64,000 nt of DNA, from assembly GCA_030015575.1 (NCBI GenBank), contig CM057338.1, positions 629,850,189 through 629,914,188 on the forward strand, written 5' to 3'. This document shows, piece after piece, positions 33,923 through 47,000 of the stretch. The notes under the pieces were generated by a model. It saw nothing but the letters and a program-made list of their open reading frames with translations, searched no databases and had not been told where the DNA came from. Source of the stretch: Agapanthus africanus. Lineage: Eukaryota; Streptophyta; Magnoliopsida; Asparagales; Amaryllidaceae. Numbering within the stretch: position 1 is the first letter of the stretch; each line of letters begins with the position of its first letter. Made by a program: the position numbers and the translations under genes.

Positions 33923-36133
33923 TGTAGGGTTCCTAGGCATCCTAATGAAGTCTCACAAGGCATCGAACATGCCAATTTCAAAAAATTATGGGTGCCGAGA
34001 AACCCTAATACGGATCGTCGGCTAGATTTCTAGGCGAAACGGTAAACTAGTTAACTACTTAACTAAAAGTTAGATGCTACAACCTTTGCAGATCCGGATA
34101 TCCACTTCCTTAGCTCCACGTAGTCATCCTCTCGCTGTCCTTTTCGAATCCTAGACTCATTCTTCGGCTTCATCGGGAAAACGAGCGGAATAGGTCGTCG
34201 GCTTCGTGTCAAAGACGATCTACGTCGAGGCATCACAAGTTCAAGCTCCGACTTCACAAAGTTGTGAAACTTGTGAAGAAAACACCCAAAACAACTTGGC
34301 AAGAGTTAGAGGGTGAAGAAATAGGAGGTGGGTTCACTTTAGAATTGGATTTCACTCACTTTTGCTCAAGTTGCCATTGATGGCATCAAGTTTTTCTTGA
34401 AGAAGAAGATGATGATGAAGAAAGAATATGATAAGTTTCTTATTTGAAAAAGAAACTAATATGAATACTTATCATATCTTGACCATGGTCAAGTGTAGAG
34501 ATTAAACTAAGGTTAATAGGAATGGTTAGGGTTAAGGATGAGATAAGGATGGTGGACTTTGTCAAAGCTTCAAGAAACTTCAACAAGAGACAAAGAAAGC
34601 CACCATTCTCATCTAAACCTTTTCTAAATAAATAAACAAATAAATAAATAAAAAGGCAAAACCCTAATCATCTCTTAACCATGGTTTAATACTTCACACT
34701 TAACCTAATGAGCAAGTATCATCAAACATGATACAAAGATGTGCACAAAAGTATATCACATATACAACATGTACATCAAGTGAGAAAATCCATTTAAAGT
34801 GAACCAATACTAGTTAATGCAATGCAATATATCAAATATATAATTATGCATCAAATCATTAAATCAACATTTGATTCAATGATCCGGTCATGTTGCACAT
34901 AACCGACTAGAATCCAATGTAACGATTTATCGAATCAATGATTCGATAACTAGGTCATATCGAATATAACCAATCGAAACATATATCGCGAGAATGAAAT
35001 GCGGTATCACATACACGCATTATTCTCGGTCCTGCACATATCTCATATACGCTCCTATTTCGTTTCGCTTGAACCAGGAAACCTCTGTGTAGGACTCTAA
35101 AGACTCGTCAATACGCCGGTAGCAGATGATGATCATATCAAGCACCCACAAGCCGCAAGCGGTCTGCTAAACGTAACGGCCATCCGGGTATTGAGCGATC
35201 AGAAGATCGACGAGCTAGTCCGCTCACACTCCTGCGAATCCAACCAGTAACACTTACCGTACAGTCCGGTCTGTTCGTCTGATACGTCGCATATCAAGTC
35301 TAGGGGTGGTAAACGTCAGACCCCAATAACCGATAAGTCGTGCCGATGTGAGGCTCATAACGGGTTGAGAAACTATTGGTAACACTTACCAGCAAATCTC
35401 TGATCAGCCCTGGCCAGGGACTTCCCTGTTACGGCCAATCGAGCACAGCGCAACATCAACTCCCAATACCGGGAGAGACGAAACCCCTCCTATCGCTCAT
35501 TGCCTCCATGTGACTCGGGACTGTACCCAAAGACCACCGTTTTGCTCGCCCTCATGGACGTGTTAAGGTGGAGATCAAAGCACAGTGGGAATCACACAAG
35601 ACTCTATGACGATCTCGGGTCTACAGACTAACCTGTACAAGTGTCACCTGAGAACTGCCATCTGACGTGAGGTATAATACCATCTGGGAGTTCTCGGCGA
35701 GTCCGTCCAGTGTACCCAGTCTCCACTGAGCACCCGTACACCATCTCTGATGTCAAACACCAATGGATATGGGATCATCCATCGCCCATCTCATGGGTCG
35801 AGAAGCGTATACGCTAGTCTACACTGGTATATCGATGCCCCGTCTCGATACACCCACGACTAGGGACCATGAAGGATGTACTTATGGACTACCATGTCCC
35901 CACTAGTATGATCTGCATCATAGTCCAGGTAGTCTAGTACACATCCTAAGGGCTTTACCAACATGTAACTATAAGACAGTTTAAAGAGACTAGTGTACAT
36001 GTTAAGATAAAGAGTAACCAGATAGCATACTATCATATCGAGCAAGAAAGTCATCTCTATATATGTCCAAGCATCCAATATAATATACATCATCTGTACA
36101 ATACTGGCCTCTAGGGCATACATACAACTAACA
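33923..36133 (-). repeat. 5' LTR of element C
   Basis: 2211 bp, about 99% identical to 15340-17549. In element sense it starts at 36133 (TGTTAGTTGTATG) and ends at 33923 (ACCCTACA). The AAGAA duplication follows on the plus strand at 36134-36138. Confidence 0.95.
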
Positions 36134-36138
36134 AAGAA

Positions 36139-38861
36139 ATGGTGTATACGTATTAAACCAACCACAGATTTTCAATGTCCAGAATACACACAAAAGAAAG
36201 TCACCGGAAATCAATCAGACTTTCTTGTGGCATTGTAGACTAGGTCACATCAATGAGAGAAGGTTGACGAAGTTACATACAGAAGGATATTTGAATCCGT
36301 TCGAATATCAATCATATGCCACTTGTCAATCCTGTCTCAAAGGAAAGATGACAAAGACTCCGTTCACTGGACACGTAGTAAGGGCGAGCGAGCTCTTGGG
36401 ACTCGTACACAGCGACGTGTGCGGTCCAATGTCTACACATGCACGAAGCGGTTATTCTTACTTCATTACTTTCACGGATGACTTTTCAAGGTACGGTTAT
36501 GTCTTCTTAATGAAACATAAGTCCGAAGCCTTTGGAAAATTCCAGGAATATAAGAATGAAGTAGAAAAACAAACCGGCAAAAGTATCAAGATTCTAAGAT
36601 CGGATCGAGGTGGAGAATACTTGAATGCCGAGTTCCAGGACTATTTAAAAGAGAACGGAATTCTCTCTCAGCTTACTCCTCCATACACTCCGCAACATAA
36701 CGGTGTATCGGAGAGACGGAACCGAACCCTATTGGATATGGTACGGTCCATGATGAGTAATGCTGAGTTACCGCAATCATTCTGGGGGTATGCGCTAGAA
36801 TCAGCTGCATACCTTTTGAACCGAGTTCCAACTAAGACTGTGCCTACTACACCATATGAGATGTGGTGTGGGAAGAGACCCTATCTTAAGCACATTAAGA
36901 CATGGGGATGTCCAGCTTTTGTTAAAAAGCAGCATGCGGACAAGCTCGAGGCACGCTCAGTACATTGCAAATTCGTGGGATATCCAAAAAACTCCAAGGG
37001 ATATTTCTTCTACTGCGAAGAGGAACAAAAGGTTTTTGTTTCTCGTCATGCCTACTTCTTGGAAACTGAGTTTTTGGAAACTCAGATAAGTGGGAGCACA
37101 GTAGAACTGGAAGAAATTCCAGAACCACGAGCTATTACTGAAAGCTTAGTGGAACCAGAGGGTTCAAAAGAACAGGACATTCCTACGCCGCTCCGCAGGA
37201 GTAGTAGGCAGTCTCATCCGCCCGAGAGATACTACGGTTTTCTCAAAGATGGGGATAGAGAGGATTGCATCATAGATTATGATGAGCCTACTAGCTTCCA
37301 GCAGGCCGTTCAGAGCGTTGACTCGGTAAAATGGCTGGATGCAATGCGGACCGAAATGGAGTCCATGTACACCAACAAGGTATGGACGTTGGACATTGCT
37401 CCAGACAGGGTAAAACCCGTAGGATGCAAGTGGATCTTCAAAAGGAAGATTGGTGTAGATGGACAGGTTGAGACCTATAAAGCTAGACTTGTTGCAAAGG
37501 GTTTTCGTCAAAGACCTGGTTTGGACTATGACGAAACCTTTTCTCCAGTGGCTATGCTGAAATCCATTCGGATCCTTCTTGCCATTGCTGCCTTCCACGA
37601 TTATGAGATCTGGCAGATGGACGTAAAGACCGCTTTTCTAAATGGAAATTTAGAGGAGTGTGTCTATATGGATCAACCAGAATGTTTCATTCAGAGTGGG
37701 AGCAGCGGAAAGGTGTGCAAGTTGCTTAAGTCCATCTATGGACTAAAGCAGGCATCGCGGAGTTGGAACATCTTTTTTAATGAGACGGTCAAGGAATTTG
37801 GCTTTATCAAAAATCCAGATGAACCATGCATCTATAGTAGATTTGTAGCAAGAACTGTAGTATTCCTCGTTTTATACGTGGATGGCATTCTCTTAATAGG
37901 AAATGACATTCCTATGCTACAATCTGTCAAGGGGTTCTTGTCACACAGGTTCTCCATGAAAGACCTGGGTGATGCCTCATACATCCTGGGGATCCGGATC
38001 CATCGTGATAGATCCAAGAGGATATTAGGACTTTCACAGTCCAGGTACATCGACACCAAACTGAAGAGATTCAGTATGGAAGATTCCAAGCACGGTAACC
38101 TACCGGCTTGTCACGGGATCACCCTCTCTAAAGAGATGTCTCCCAAGACTGATTTGGAAAGGGATCGCATGTCTATTATACCCTATGCTTCTGCGGTAGG
38201 CTCTATAATGTATGCGATGTTGTGTACCAGACCGGATGTAGCTTATGCACTGAGTGTGGTAAGCCGGTATCAGTCAAACCCTGGGGAGAAACACTGGATA
38301 GCGGTAAAGAACATTCTCAAGCACCTGAGAAGGACTAAGGAGATGTTCTTGGTGTATGGCGGAAAAGACCTCCATATCGAGGCCTTTGCTGACTCCAGCT
38401 TCCAGAGTGACAAGGATGATTCCAAGTCCATGTCGGGTTTTGTCTTTACCCTCAATGGAGGGGCGGTGTGTGGGAAGAGTTCCAAACAGGAAACCGTTGC
38501 AGACTCGACGATGGAAGCGGAATACATCGCTGCATCTGATGCCGCAAAAGAAGCTGTCTGGATAAGGAAGTTCTTGAAAGAACTTCAGGTGGTTCCTTCC
38601 ATTGTTGATCCAATACCTCTGTATTGCGACAACAACGGGGCTATAGCTTTAGCGAAGGAACCCAGTTCCCATCAGAGATCCAGACACATCTTGAGGCGGT
38701 ATCACCTGATCAGGGAGATCGTGGACCGCTAGGAGATCGAGGTTCGGAGGGTTGCTTCAAAAGATAACACTGCAGATCCATTCACCAAGGCCTTGCCCCA
38801 GACTCAGTTCGAGCGGCTGATCGAGATGATAGGTCTTCGATACGCCAGTACATGGCCTTAG
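36139..38861 (+). pseudogene. gag-pol of element B, 3' part (integrase, reverse transcriptase, RNase H)
   Basis: Continues codon 410 after element C. It shows the integrase zinc region (WHCRLGH, CQSCLKG) and DD35E core (HSDVCGP, SDRGGEY, SERRNRT), then reverse transcriptase with the catalytic motif changed to YVDG (37875-37886; the second aspartate codon GAC is now GGC), then RNase H (ADSTMEAEYIAASD). A TAG at 38730-38732 replaces CAG (codon 1274); the family stop is at 38859-38861. Together with 14112-15339 the length is 1316 residues, as in E. The YVDG change alone should abolish polymerase activity. Confidence 0.95.
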
Positions 38862-38864
38862 TGC

Positions 38865-38875
38865 AAGTGGGAGAT
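38865..38875 (+). other. Polypurine tract of element B
   Basis: AAGTGGGAGAT lies between the gag-pol stop and the TGTTAG start of the 3' LTR. Confidence 0.9.
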
Positions 38876-41021
38876 TGTTAGTGTATATGCCCTAGAGGCC
38901 ATTACTGTATCATACTAGTTTGTATATTACTTAATGGAAGCTTGGGATATTCACCTTGTATATACAATCTTGCTCAAAATAGTAGTATGCTACTTGGTTT
39001 GTTTCTACTTCAATGTGTACATGTGTTTATTTTAGTATATCGCCTATACACATTAGTGGAGCCCTTAGGATCTTTTGCTTGATTACCAGTGTTGTGATGG
39101 CAGTCACACTAGTGGGGGCTGGGTAATCTATAAGCACATCCTTATGCAGGTCCCTAGTCGCAGGACTATCGAGACAGGGCATCGATACTCCGGAGTAGAC
39201 TAGCACATGCGCTTCTCATCCCAGAGTGGGAGATGGTCTGTCCCACAGCCATCAGTACGTCGTACTGGAGATAGTATGCGGGTGCTCGTTGGGTTACGAG
39301 TACACTGGACAGGACTCGTCGGGAACTGACCGGTTGGTATTATACCTATCGTCAGTTATCAGTTCCCAAGTGACATGAGTACAGCTTAGTCCGCTGACTT
39401 GACACTGTCACTTCACCTCGAGTGTGTTCCCACTGTACTTTGATTACTACCCTACCACGGCTCAAAGGAGTCGTGCAAACAGGTTGTAGTTGGGTGCAGT
39501 CCTAAAGCACTTGGAGGCAGTGACGGTTAAACAGGATTCGTCTCTCTCGGTATTGGGGGTTGATATCGCGCTGTGTCTAGGAGAGCCATTACACGAGTAG
39601 TCCCTGGCCAGGGAAAGCGAGATATACTGGTAGGCTTCCAGTGTTATCTCAGGGTGTATTGGGCTTCACTCCGACACGACTTGTACCGCTATTAGGGGAC
39701 TGACGTTTACCGTCCCGCTAGGCCCGCCATTCGATGTATCAGACGAACAGACCGGACTGTACGGAGATTGTCACACTCAGGCTCAGTAGGAGTTAAGATG
39801 GGTTTCACCTCGTCAGTCTTCTTGTCGGCATCTACCTGGGGACCGTTACGCACAGCTAGTGCCGCTTGCGGTCTGTGGTTAAACCCACTGCCAGCGTAGT
39901 GTCGAGTCTTTAGAGTCCTACACAGAAAGCTATTCGCCTTTTGGCAAAAGAGTAGAGGTCGCATGGTTTTGCGACAGGTCGCATGGTTTTGCGACAGGGT
40001 CCGGTCACATCCGTGCACTTGTGCACGTACAGTGTCCAGACAGTTAACACTAGCGGGCTTTGGTTTAAGACAGATCCTAGTGTACGTTTTGGGATTGGTT
40101 TTATCCAGTATGTATTCGTGTTCCTCGGAACGCGAATGCGGGTGTGTATGCACAGTTGACGGAGAGACAGAGGCAGAGGATTCTCATTAGGGTTTTTGAC
40201 CGTTGACTGTTGACTATTGACTTTTTGCTCAATCCTAATGAGAATATGATATGTAATTAACAATAATATTAATTAAGTATTGTGGTGACATGGTTGTTGA
40301 GGGGTTGACTTTGTTGACTTGTTGACTTTGTTGACCGGTTGACTAGGTTGGACTAGTTGACCATCATGATGACAATGGCTATCATTTCATGGCAAAGACT
40401 TTTTACTTGCTTGTTCTCTTGTGCAATATGAGTGCATGAAATGATATAGCCATTTTGACTTAAACCATTTACACAATACTCGATTACTATTTTTGTGATG
40501 ATGGTTTTGGATTATGAGAGCCAAGTGAGAAAAGTCTTGCTCATTCTATCATTTTCATTCTCTCTCTTGTGTTCTTGAGCTCTCATCTCCTTCCTCTTTC
40601 TCTCCCTCTCTTTAGTCTATGGTTCACTTGTCTCATGTGTTGAGAACCAAGAACCATAGAGAAAATCCCAACACACTCTCCTCTACTCACTCTAGTTCAC
40701 AACGTTTAGCAAACCGAGTGAACTAGTTTCTTCAAAGTTCGAAGAAGAAGCGAAAGGTAGAAGCTTTCAGGTGGATCGATCTTCGGCGCAAGGAGAAGAC
40801 GGGGTGAAGCCGATCCGGACAACCATGGAGGCTTGAAGACGAAGGAGTCCAAGAAAGAAAGGTATAACCCCCTAACCGAGTAGTTAACAACTTCTAATTA
40901 GGTTGTTAGTTAGATGTTTAACAAAGATCCGGTTTTCAGTCCATGTTACCGCCTCTAGAAAATTGTTTTTCACCAAATTCCGCATGCCCGAAAGTACCCG
41001 GAGAGGTGGCATGGACTTACA
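38876..41021 (+). repeat. 3' LTR of element B
   Basis: 2146 bp, TGTTAG to CTTACA, uninterrupted. It aligns with 1-1474 plus 11900-12011 at about 97-98% by eye, with a 17-bp length difference in the TTGAC tract. It holds a hairpin at 40112-40139. Confidence 0.95.
40156..40361 (+). promoter_or_regulatory. W-box-like TTGAC array in the B 3' LTR
   Basis: About ten TTGAC motifs lie on one strand, including TTGACCGTTGACTGTTGAC and the tandem TTGACTTGTTGACTTTGTTG. The 5' copy (738-926) has about nine. Role as WRKY binding sites is inferred from the motif only. Confidence 0.45.
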
Positions 41022-41929
41022 AAAGAAGCATGCAAGAACCCCTTTTGAAAATCGTCGTGTGATGCACGTGCCACGGCATAAGTAGCGGACGTTTATTTTA
41101 AAAAAAATAGCTATATATATATATCTTTTATTTAACATACACGTCTCGCCTGCTTACCAAATCAATAGTAATGAATATAAAAACATACTGCTCAAACTAA
41201 ATTCAATCACAATCACATCATAAAAATATCACGTGCGTCCGGTGCGCACTAAAATCGAAACCAAATACAGATACCACGAATACACACAAAACAAAACGAA
41301 GTGCAACAGGGGTGCACCAAAAACATCTGTCAAGTGCAACGGGCATGCACGACACAATATCAGGTGCATCTAATCTGCACAAAACCCCGATTTAGTGCAT
41401 CTGGTGTGCACAAAATCGCATCAAGTGTGCCAAGTGTGCGCAAGAATCTCAATCAGGTGCATATGGTGCACGAAAACATACACCGAATATCAAAGTCGAA
41501 ATCACAGTACGAAAGTATATGAAAACTAGGTCGAAGCATATGTCAAAATCATGTGTAACCATATGCACGAAATCATATCAAAATCTCAAAATGTATTAAA
41601 ACCAAATCATGTGCACTGGGTATGTACTAAACAACATCAATACAACTGATATATGAAACACAAATAGAATGTAATGAAGGTACACATAAGAAATACCAAT
41701 CGCAAAACAAAGTCATCAAAATACCAAAATCCAAAAAACGAGAATATGAAATTCAAGTCACCAAATCACAATCGTAAACACTATCGTCAATGTGCGCCTC
41801 TTTCCCCATTTCCTCTGGTGTCGACTGCTTCGAACTCGTCACTTCATAGCTGTGTTGACTGCTCTCTCAACGGAAATACTCGTATCTAGAGTCTCCCAAG
41901 TAATTTATCCCTTCACCTGATATCCGGAT
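41022..41929 (-). other. Non-coding flank between B and E, probably leader of gypsy element G1
   Basis: Unique within the window and A-rich. It lies between the end of B and the start of E and continues at 52108 after E. In the G1 direction this is downstream of its PBS, so leader or early internal sequence is the best guess. It contains a degenerate 31-bp tandem repeat (41301-41485). I recognise no protein. Confidence 0.5.
41301..41485. repeat. Degenerate ~31-bp tandem repeat with GTGCA..TGCAC palindromes
   Basis: About six units, each opening GTGCA and containing an inverted TGCAC or GTGCAC about 10 bases later, e.g. GTGCATCTGGTGTGCACAAA. Spacing is 30-33 bp. Each unit could form a small hairpin. 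Confidence 0.6.
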
Positions 41930-44021
41930 TGTAAGTCCACGTTGCGACCCCCGGTTCTTACGGGGAGGCGGAAACGGTATAAAAATCAAATTTTTAGCGC
42001 AAGGGGCAACATGGACTAAGCAAAGTCGGGATCTTTAGCTAAACTAAAACAAGCATACATTGCTAAAGAGAGTTAGCTACTCGGATGAAGATGGTTATAC
42101 CTAAACTTGATCTCCTTCTTCTTCAAACTTTGTAGAGGTTGATGGTTCTCTTTTTGTCGCCTTCTTCCGTCGAAGATGGATCCACCTCGAGAGTTCAACC
42201 TTTGGGCTCTTCCTCGTGCTTTGAGTGAACTAGGGTTTCCGGCTTGCTAAACCTTGAACCTAGAATTAGTAGAGAGTGTCTAAGGGGTGCTTTTCTTTTT
42301 AAAGAGAAGGATTCTCAACACATGAGAAGGTTTCTCTTTAGCTAGAGGAAGAAGAAGATGAAGTGAAGAGAGAGAATGAATATGATAGAATGAGCTATCC
42401 TTTTTCTTTCTTGCAACCATAATGCAAAAGAAAAAGAATTATCAATAATAATAATAATGAAAATGAAAAGGTTGATGGAAAGTTTTAGAATGACCATTAT
42501 CATTTCAAACATTAAATGAATTTGCTAGAATCAAAGAGCATCTTTCTTTTGTAATGATGATGGTCAAAGCTTCAACCATGGTCAACAAGTCAACCATGGT
42601 CAACAAGTCAACAAAAAACCAACCATGACACAATTTCATTTTATTATATATTATTAATTGATATAATACAAATCCATTAGGGTTTGGAAAAAGACGACTG
42701 TCAACTGTGCATACGCACCCGTTCCGAAACCCTAATGAAAGTCATCTTCCTCTTCCTCAAATAACCGTGCATACACACCTGCATCCTTGTTCCGAGGAAC
42801 ATGAATACTGAGATAAAAGCAACCCCAAAACATATACCAGTATCTGGCTCAAACCAGAGCCTGCCAGTATAATCCGTCCGGACTCCAAACGTGCACAAGT
42901 GCGCGGATGAGAACGAACCCTGTCGCAAAACCATGCGACCTCTACTCTGTTTTGCCCAGAGGTGAATACCCTCTGTGTGGGACTCTAAAGACTCGACACT
43001 ACGCTGGAAGTGGGTTTAACCACAGACCGCAAGCGGCACTAGCTGTGCGTAACGGTCCCCAGGTAGATGTCGACAAGAAGGCTGACGAGGTGAAACCCCA
43101 TCTGAACTCCTACTGAGTCTGAATGTGACAGTCTCCGTACAGTCCGGTCTGTTCGTCTGATACATCGCATGTCGGGCCTAGGGGGCGGTAAAACGTCAGT
43201 CCCCCAATAGCGGTACAAGTCGTGTCGGAGTGAAGCCTAAAACACCCTGAGATAACACTGGAAACCTACCAGTATATCTCGCTTGCCCTGGCCAGGGACT
43301 ACTCGTGTAATGGCTCTCCTAGACACAGCGCGATGTCAACCCCCAATACCGGGAGAGACGAATCCTTTCTAACCGTCACTGCCTCCAAGTGCTTCGGGAC
43401 TGCACCCAACCACCACCTGTTTGCATGACTCCTTTGAGCCGTGGTAGGGTAGTGATCAAAGTGCAGTGGGAACACACTCGAGGCGAAGTGCCAGTGTCAA
43501 GTCAGCGGACTAAGCTGTACTATGTCACCTGGGAACTGATAACTGACGATAGGTATAGTACCAACCTGTCAGTTCCCGACGAGTCCTGTCCAGTGTACTC
43601 GTAACCTAACGAGCACCCGTATACTATCTCCAGTACGACGTACTGATGGTTGTGGGACAGACCATCTCCCATACTGGGATGAGAAGCGCATACGCTAGTC
43701 TACTCCGGAGTATCGATGCCCTGTCTCGATAGTCCTGCGACTAGGGACCTGTATAAGGATGTGCTTATAGATTACCCAGCCCCCACTAGTGTGACTGCCA
43801 TCGCAACGCTGGTAATCAAGCAAAGATCCTAAGGGCTCCACTAATGCGTATAAGTGATATACTGAAATAAACACAAGTACACATTGAAGTAGAAACAAAC
43901 CAAGTAGCATACTACTATATTGAGCAAGATTGTTTATACAAGGTGAATATCCCAAGCTTCCATCAAGTAATATACAAACTAGTATGATACAGTAATGGCC
44001 TCTAGGGCATATACACTAACA
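41930..44021 (-). repeat. 3' LTR of element E
   Basis: 2092 bp. In element sense it starts TGTTAGTGTATATGCCCTAG (44021) and ends GTGGACTTACA (41930). It holds a hairpin at 42781-42808. It has fewer TTGAC motifs than A and B, with a small cluster near 42548-42613 in which two TTGACTTGTTGACC-like pairs are visible in element sense. Confidence 0.95.
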
Positions 44022-44032
44022 ATCTCCCACTT
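44022..44032 (-). other. Polypurine tract of element E
   Basis: The plus strand reads ATCTCCCACTT, which is AAGTGGGAGAT in element sense, next to the 3' LTR. Confidence 0.9.
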
Positions 44033-44035
44033 GCA

Positions 44036-47000
44036 CTAAGGCCATGTACTGGCGTATCGAAGACCTATCATCTCGATCAGCCGCTCGAACTGAGTCTGGG
44101 GTAAGGCCTTGGTGAATGGATCTGCAGTGTTCTCTTCTGAAGCAACCCTCCGAACCTCGATCTCCTTGCGATCCACGATCTCCCTGATCAGGTGATACTG
44201 CCTCAAGATGTGCCTGGATCTCTGATGGGACCTGGGTTCCTTTGCTAAAGCTATAGCCCCGTTGTTGTCGCAATACAGAGGTACTGGGTCAACAATGGAC
44301 GGAACCACCTGAAGTTCTTTTAAGAACTTCCTCATCCAGACAGCTTCTTTTGCGGCATCAGATGCAGCGATGTATTCCGCTTCCATAGTCGAGTCTGCAA
44401 CGGTTTCCTGTTTGGAACTCTTCCAATACACCGCCCCTCCATTGAGGGTAAAGACAAAACCCGACATGGACTTGGAATCATCCTTGTCACTCTGGAAGCT
44501 GGAGTCAGCAAAGGCCTCGATCTGGAGGTCTTTTCCGCCATACACCAAGAACATCTCCTTAGTCCTTCTCAGGTACTTGAGAATGTTCTTTACTGCTATC
44601 CAATGTTTCTCCCTAGGGTTTGACTGATACCGGCTTACTACACTCAGTGCATAAGCTACATCCGGTCTGGTACACAACATCGCATACATTATAGAGCCTA
44701 CCGCAGAAGCGTAGGGTATAATAGACATGCGATCCCTCTCCAAATCAGTTTTGGGAGACATCTCTTTAGAGAGGGTGATCCCGTGACAAGCCGGTAGGTT
44801 ACCGTGCTTGGAATCTTCCATACTGAATCTTTTCAGTACGGTGTCGATGTACCTGGACTGTGAAAGTCCTAATATCCTCTTGGATCTATCACGATGGATC
44901 CGGATCCCCAGGATGTAAGAGGCATCACCCAGGTCTTTCATGGAGAACCTGTGTGACAAGAAACCCTTGACAGATTGTAGCATAGGAATGTCATTTCCTA
45001 TTAAGAGAATGTCATCCACGTATAAAACAAGGAATACTACAGTTCTCGCTACAAATCTACTATAGATGCATGGTTCATCTGGATTTTTGATAAAGTCAAA
45101 TTCCTTGACCGTCTCATCAAAACAGATGTTCCAACTCCGCGACGCCTGCTTTAGTCCATAAATGGACTTAAGCAACTTGCACATCTTTCCGCTGCTCCCA
45201 CTCTGAATGAAACCCTCTGGCTGATCCATATAGACACACTCCTCTAAATTTCCATTTAGAAAAGCGGTTTTTACGTCCATCTGCCAAATCTCATAATCGT
45301 GGAAGGCAGCAATGGCAAGAAGGATCCGAATGGATTTCAGCATAGCTACTGGAGAAAAGGTTTCGTCATAGTCCAAGCCAGGTCTTTGACGGAAACCCTT
45401 TGCTACAAGTCTAGCTTTATAGGTCTCAACCTGTCCATCTACACCAATCTTCCTTTTGAAGATCCACTTGCATCCTACGGGTTTTACCCCGTCTGGAGCA
45501 ATGTCCAACGTCCATACTTTGTTGGTGTACATGGACTCCATTTCGGTCCGCATTGCATCCAGCCATTTTACCGAGTCAACGCTCTGAATGGGCTGCTGGA
45601 AGCTAGTAGGCTCATCATAATCTATGATGCAATCCTCTCTATCCCCGTCTATGAGAAAACCGCAGTATCTCTCGGGCGGATGAGACTGCCTACTACTCCT
45701 ACGGAGCGGCATAGGAATGTCGTGTTCTTTTGAACCCTCTGGTTCCACTAAGCTTTCAGTAATAGTCTGAGGTTCTGGAATTTCATCCAGTTCTACTGCG
45801 CTCCCACTTATCTGATTTTCCAAAAACTCAGTTTCCAAGAAGTGGGCATGACGAGAAACAAGGACTTTTTGCTCCTCTGTGTAATAGAATAGATACCCCT
45901 TAGAGTTCTTTGGGTATCCCACAAACTTGCACTGTACTGAGCGTGCCTCGAGCTTGTCCGCATGCTGCTTTTTTACAAAAGCCGGACATCCCCATGTCTT
46001 AAAAGCTTTAAGACAGGGTTTCTTCCCACTCCACATCTGATATGGTGTGGTAGGCACAGTCTTAGTAGGAACTTGGTTCAAGAGATGTGCAGCTGTTTCT
46101 AGTGCATATCCCCAGAAAGATCGCGGTAACTCAGCCTTACTCATCATGGAACAAACCATATCCAATAGGGTTCGATTCCTCCTTTCTGATACACCGTTAT
46201 GTTGCGGAGTGTATGGAGGAGTACGCTGAGAGAGAATACCATTCTCTTTTAAATAGTCCAGGAACTCGGCACTCAAGTATTCACCACCTCGATCCGATCT
46301 TAGGATCTTGATACTTTTGCCTGTTTGTTTTTCAACTTCATTCTTGTAATCCCGAAATTTCTCAAAGGCCTCGGATTTGTGCTTCATTAAGAAGACATGT
46401 CCATACCTAGAGAAATCGTCTGTGAAAGTAATGAAGTATGAATAACCGCTTCTCGCATGTGTAGACATTGGACCACACACGTCACTGTGTATGAGTCCTA
46501 AGAGCTCGCTCGCTCTTTCTCCGTGTCCAGTGAACGGAGTCTTTGTCATCTTTCCCATGAGACAAGATTCACAAGTGGCATAAGACTGATACTCGAACGG
46601 ATCCAAGTATCCTTCTTTATGTAACTTAGTCAACCGTGTCTCATTGATGTGACCCAGTCTACAATGCCATAAGAAAGCCTGATTGATATCTGGAGACTTT
46701 CTTTTGTGTGTATTCTGGATATTGAAAATCTGTGGTTGGTTTAATACGTATATACCATTGCTCAGTGTACCTGACCCAATCAGAACTTGATTAAGGTGAA
46801 TGTTTACAACATTACTTACAAACGCAAATTCATAACCTTCTTTAGAAACCAAAGATACAGAAATGATATTACAAGTTGCGTTGGGTACAAAAAAGCAATT
46901 ACGCAAAACCAAAACATGCCCATCTGTCATTCCCAGGTGATAGTCCCCCACGGCTTTAGCATCCATGCTAGCTCCGTTCGCAACTCTGAGGGTCATGTCA

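Larger units (their letters stand above)
15340..36133 (-). mobile_element. Element C: Ty1/copia retrotransposon lacking gag, hosting element D
   Basis: A minus-strand element of about 10.6 kb once D is discounted: 5' LTR 33923-36133, PBS 33910-33921, leader (32167-33922 and 20811-21951), pol 17564-20810, purine tract 17550-17560, and 3' LTR 15340-17549. It is bounded by AAGCA/AAGAA duplications. LTRs differ at about 27 sites (about 99% identity by eye). Its LTR and leader are clearly distinct from A, B and E. It shares a duplicated leader block with D. Confidence 0.95.
1..41021 (+). mobile_element. Element B: Ty1/copia LTR retrotransposon, interrupted by A and C, left end outside window
   Basis: B is a plus-strand copia element in several pieces: the 5' LTR (1-1474 and 11895-12011), PBS and leader (12012-14111), the first part of gag-pol (14112-15339), the rest of gag-pol (36139-38861), purine tract, and the 3' LTR (38876-41021). 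Element A lies in the 5' LTR and element C lies in the protease region. Discounting the insertions and one copy of each TSD, the coding region is 3951 nt, exactly the length seen in E. By comparison with the 3' LTR, about 543 bp of the 5' LTR lie outside the window. The 5-bp duplication cannot be tested because the left flank is missing; the right flank starts AAAGA. LTR identity is about 97-98% by eye, so B is older than A, C and D. Confidence 0.93.
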
